This document shows positions 4,709-6,423 of a stretch of DNA of 6,423 bases, in pieces. Numbering within the stretch: the stretch's first letter is position 1; each line of letters opens with the position of its first letter. The notes under the pieces are model-generated. The model searched no databases. It was not told where the DNA came from and saw nothing but the letters and a program-made list of their open reading frames with translations. Made by a program: the position numbers and the translations under genes. Source of the DNA: Phycisphaerales bacterium (GTDB lineage Bacteria > Planctomycetota > Phycisphaerae > Phycisphaerales > UBA1924); the NCBI GenBank assembly GCA_020054055.1, contig JAGVLZ010000359.1:1-6423 (forward strand). The letters run 5' to 3'.

Positions 4709-5674
4709 TCACGCTTCCGCGTCGGCGTCCGTCGGCGTCTTTCCCGCGACACGCCGCGCGGGGACGAAGCGGATCAGCAGGATGCCGAACTCGAAGAGCG
4801 CGATGAGCATGCCCGAGAGGAGCACGAGCGACCACGGGTCCTGCGTGGGGAGCAGGGCCGCGCCGATGACGCAGCCGAAGAAGACCTGCTTCCGCTTGCT
4901 CGTCAGTTGCTCCGCCTCGACGATCCCCATCCACGAAAGCAGCAGCAGAACCAGGGGCACCTGGAACGCGACCGCGAACGCGAGCCCCAGCATGAACACC
5001 AGGTCAACGTACTCGCGCACGCGGTACTGCTGCGCGATCATCCCGCCGCTGCTGAGCGCGACCCCCATCACGCGGTCGGCCTCGATCTGGAATCGCAACT
5101 GTCCAAGCGATTTGTTGATCCACGTCGCGCCGATCGGCGCATCGGTCGGGTCGGCGTCGAACACCGGCGTGCTCGGATAGACCACTCCCGGCGGCGTGGT
5201 GATTGTCGCGTGATGATCCGGGATCAGCCCCGACCCGAAACTAATAAGAAAGTAGAGGGAGATCGGGAGGATGACCCAGTAGAGCACCGAGAGGCCGATC
5301 ATCGTCAGCACGCCCGACAGCGGCAGCAGGAAGTGTGCGAAGCGCTGCTCGCGCGGGTACAACCCCGGCGCGACAAAGAGCCACATCTGAAAGAGCAGCC
5401 ACGGCATCCCGACGACAAGGGCCGCGACGGTCGCGACCTTGATGTACGCGCCGAAGGTCTCCAGCGGGCTCGTCGCCAGCATGCTCGGCGCCTGGCCGTT
5501 CGCTTTGAGTTCGTTCAGCAGCGGCGCGGAGAGAACTTCGAGCAGCACGCCGCCGAAGTAAAGCGACACGACAAAGAGAACTCCGAGGCCGATGAGCGCG
5601 TGAAACAGCCGCCTGCGGAGTTCCTCCAGGTGGTCGCCAAAGGGCATGATTCGTTCGATGGTTGTGGGGTTCAT
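4709..5674 (-). CDS. tatC: Twin-arginine translocase subunit TatC
   Basis: TatC is the polytopic receptor of the Tat pathway: it recognises the twin-arginine signal of folded precursors and recruits TatA for transport across the cytoplasmic membrane. Family marks are HLEELRRRL (15-23) before the first helix, P51 in the first periplasmic loop, and FVAPGLYPREQR (100-111), whose F100 and E109 match the signal-binding F94 and E103 of E. coli. Six hydrophobic helices lie near 24-45, 74-98, 115-144, 223-246, 263-280 and 283-303. Two oddities stand out. The periplasmic loop between helices 3 and 4 (about 147-221) is some 55-60 residues longer than in E. coli, and the helix-4 position of E. coli E170 is Q238, a change I believe the family tolerates. 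No tatA or tatB is in the window. ATG 5674 has no Shine-Dalgarno and directly follows a GC hairpin; M10 (5647) is an alternative start. The lipoprotein gene lies 58 bp upstream on the same strand. Confidence 0.97.
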   Translation of the reverse strand: MNPTTIERIMPFGDHLEELRRRLFHALIGLGVLFVVSLYFGGVLLEVLSAPLLNELKANGQAPSMLATSPLETFGAYIKVATVAALVVGMPWLLFQMWLFVAPGLYPREQRFAHFLLPLSGVLTMIGLSVLYWVILPISLYFLISFGSGLIPDHHATITTPPGVVYPSTPVFDADPTDAPIGATWINKSLGQLRFQIEADRVMGVALSSGGMIAQQYRVREYVDLVFMLGLAFAVAFQVPLVLLLLSWMGIVEAEQLTSKRKQVFFGCVIGAALLPTQDPWSLVLLSGMLIALFEFGILLIRFVPARRVAGKTPTDADAEA

Positions 5675-5676
5675 GG

Positions 5677-5719
5677 GCGGCCGAGCGGCGGCCGCGTGAA
5701 GGATACGGCCAGCGGGCCG
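5677..5719 (-). promoter_or_regulatory. Two GC hairpins in front of tatC
   Basis: GCGGCCG (5677-5683) and CGGCCGC (5689-5695) form a perfect seven-pair stem that ends only two bases before the tatC ATG, where a ribosome-binding site would sit. A second stem, CGGCC/GGCCG (5706-5719, loop AGCG), follows toward the lipoprotein gene. They fill most of the 58-bp gap. The structure could reduce tatC translation, act as a processing or attenuation signal within the operon, or suggest that translation really starts at M10. Confidence 0.5.
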
Positions 5720-5732
5720 GTCCGCCGAAGGA

Positions 5733-6005
5733 TCAATAGGGGACTCGGCGGGGGATCATCCGGCTCGGTCGATCGGTGTGGAGCGCCCGCGCGCCATCCT
5801 CGTTGAACGAGCGTCCCATGGTGTCGTTCACGATCGCGTCGCGGTTCCGCTCCTCTTCAACCGTCATCGCCAGGGTGTTCATCTCCGGGGTGGGGTTGTT
5901 CCTGTATGACCACAGGCGGCCGCCATCGGAGCAGCCGGCCAGCAAGGCCACGCCGCAGAGGCAGAAGAGGAGGGCAGCAGGTCGGGCGGAATCGCGGTAG
6001 CGCAT
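5733..6005 (-). CDS. Small lipoprotein of unknown function upstream of tatC
   Basis: A 90-residue protein with a lipoprotein signal peptide: basic N-terminus (R2, R4, R8), hydrophobic core at 10-21, and a lipobox L22-A23-G24-C25. Cys25 would be lipidated and become the mature N-terminus. Ser26-Asp27 follow; by the E. coli +2 rule only Asp directly after Cys would favour inner-membrane retention, and whether that rule holds here is unknown. The remaining 65 residues are hydrophilic and include NTPEMNTLAMTVEEERNRDA-like helical sequence (numbered around 37-56) and an end rich in Arg and Pro (DRPSRMIPRRVPY). I recognise no enzymatic domain. ATG 6005 has an AGGA ribosome site nine bases upstream (complement of TCCT 6015-6018). 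The 58-bp gap to tatC suggests cotranscription, and thus a possible envelope or export-related role, which is an inference from position only. Confidence 0.85.
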   Translation of the reverse strand: MRYRDSARPAALLFCLCGVALLAGCSDGGRLWSYRNNPTPEMNTLAMTVEEERNRDAIVNDTMGRSFNEDGARALHTDRPSRMIPRRVPY

Positions 6006-6134
6006 GGGTTCGTTTCCTAGGGGACCGGACGTTGTACCGCCGGGGCGGGTGGGGAGTCAATCGGCGGCGGGGTGATGGGTTTGATCCTCCCTTCGTTCGC
6101 GGGTTCCCACGGGTTCCGTCGATAGGATTCGGCC
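6006..6134. promoter_or_regulatory. Divergent intergenic region, lipoprotein-tatC versus cysE
   Basis: These 129 bp must hold promoters for both outward-facing genes unless cysE or the lipoprotein gene is read from further away. Apart from the two ribosome sites I see no convincing -35/-10 pair. A direct repeat CGGGTTCC...CGGGTTCC lies near 6100-6118. The open frames crossing it on the minus strand are shadows. Confidence 0.45.
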
Positions 6135-6423
6135 GTGAAGAAAGGTGCCGCAAACCAGCCCGATGGCGGAAAGGCCGGGGGCGCTCTCCCTACGGGAGGG
6201 GAGGCCGATCTGGTCCGCCGCCTGACCGAATCCATGCTCGCCGACCCCCGGACCTGCCACCTCGGGGAACCCCTCCTGCCGAGCCGCGAGGCGGTGGGGG
6301 AACTGGTCGAACTGATCCGCCACCTGATGTTCCCCGGCTTCTTCGGCACACGCGGCTTGAAGCGCGACGACCTCCCCGCTCATGTCGCGGCCCTCGTCGG
6401 CCGCGTCCGCGCGCACACGCACG
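6135..6423 (+). CDS. cysE: Serine O-acetyltransferase, N-terminal part (no stop in window)
   Basis: Serine acetyltransferase transfers acetyl from acetyl-CoA to L-serine, giving O-acetylserine, the substrate of cysteine synthase. The visible 96 residues cover only the helical N-terminal region: LPSREAVGELVELIRHLMFPGFFG (split here as LPSREAVGELVELI, 48-61, and RHLMFPGFFG, 62-71) is typical of the EpsC/CysE type found in planctomycetes and other non-enteric bacteria. The left-handed beta-helix with the hexapeptide repeats and active-site His/Asp lies beyond the window edge, so catalytic residues cannot be checked. A TAG at 6123-6125 closes the frame upstream, leaving GTG 6135 as the start; AGGA at 6124-6127 is a ribosome site seven bases before it. 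The first 22 residues are a Gly-rich, probably disordered extension. Codon use agrees with the neighbours. The gene is divergent from the lipoprotein-tatC pair. Confidence 0.85.
   Translation, partial: MKKGAANQPDGGKAGGALPTGGEADLVRRLTESMLADPRTCHLGEPLLPSREAVGELVELIRHLMFPGFFGTRGLKRDDLPAHVAALVGRVRAHTH

Noticed and set aside
4670..5806. Plus-strand open frame of 378 codons opposite tatC and the lipoprotein gene
   Set aside because: It is longer than tatC but gives a charged, repetitive Arg/Glu/Asp/His sequence with no fold, while TatC on the other strand is unmistakable.
6017..6422. Minus-strand open frames of 110 and 121 codons over cysE
   Set aside because: They are antisense to the SATase N-terminal motif LPSREAV...RHLMFPGFFG, which has a proper start and ribosome site.

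Overview
The window is GC-rich DNA (roughly two thirds GC by eye) and most likely comes from a planctomycete, probably of the Phycisphaerae. The grounds are indirect: Shine-Dalgarno signals are weak or missing, RseP is very long, TatC carries a large periplasmic insert, and there is a secreted protein with a motif (HIAGNLETNFNKLELFID) that I associate from memory with Phycisphaerae exported proteins. The assignment is an inference.

Layout from left to right. Positions 1-1135, minus strand: the first 378 codons of an exported protein with a signal peptide, open to the left edge. Positions 1136-1418: a spacer between divergent genes with two hairpins in the leader of the exported protein and a 58-bp-spaced direct repeat. 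Positions 1419-2039, plus: a DinB/YfiT-like putative metalloenzyme with an ill-defined N-terminus. Positions 2040-2152: two 30-nt hairpins of identical architecture, the first a likely terminator. Positions 2153-4309, plus: an expanded RseP-type site-2 protease, followed by a strong terminator-like hairpin. Positions 4310-4708: about 400 bp without a credible gene, holding a conformationally ambiguous inverted-repeat element and an AT-rich island. Positions 4709-5674, minus: tatC, downstream of a small lipoprotein gene (5733-6005, minus) and probably cotranscribed with it. Positions 6006-6134: a divergent promoter region. Positions 6135-6423, plus: the N-terminal part of a serine O-acetyltransferase, open to the right edge.

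Functionally, several genes concern the cell envelope: TatC exports folded proteins, RseP cleaves membrane proteins, and two further products are exported (one secreted, one lipoprotein). CysE starts cysteine synthesis. Nothing shows that these genes form one pathway. The genes themselves are largely housekeeping. The less ordinary content is the intergenic hairpin elements, the enlarged RseP and TatC, and the internally repetitive exported protein. I see no tRNA, rRNA, CRISPR array, transposase or clear defence system.
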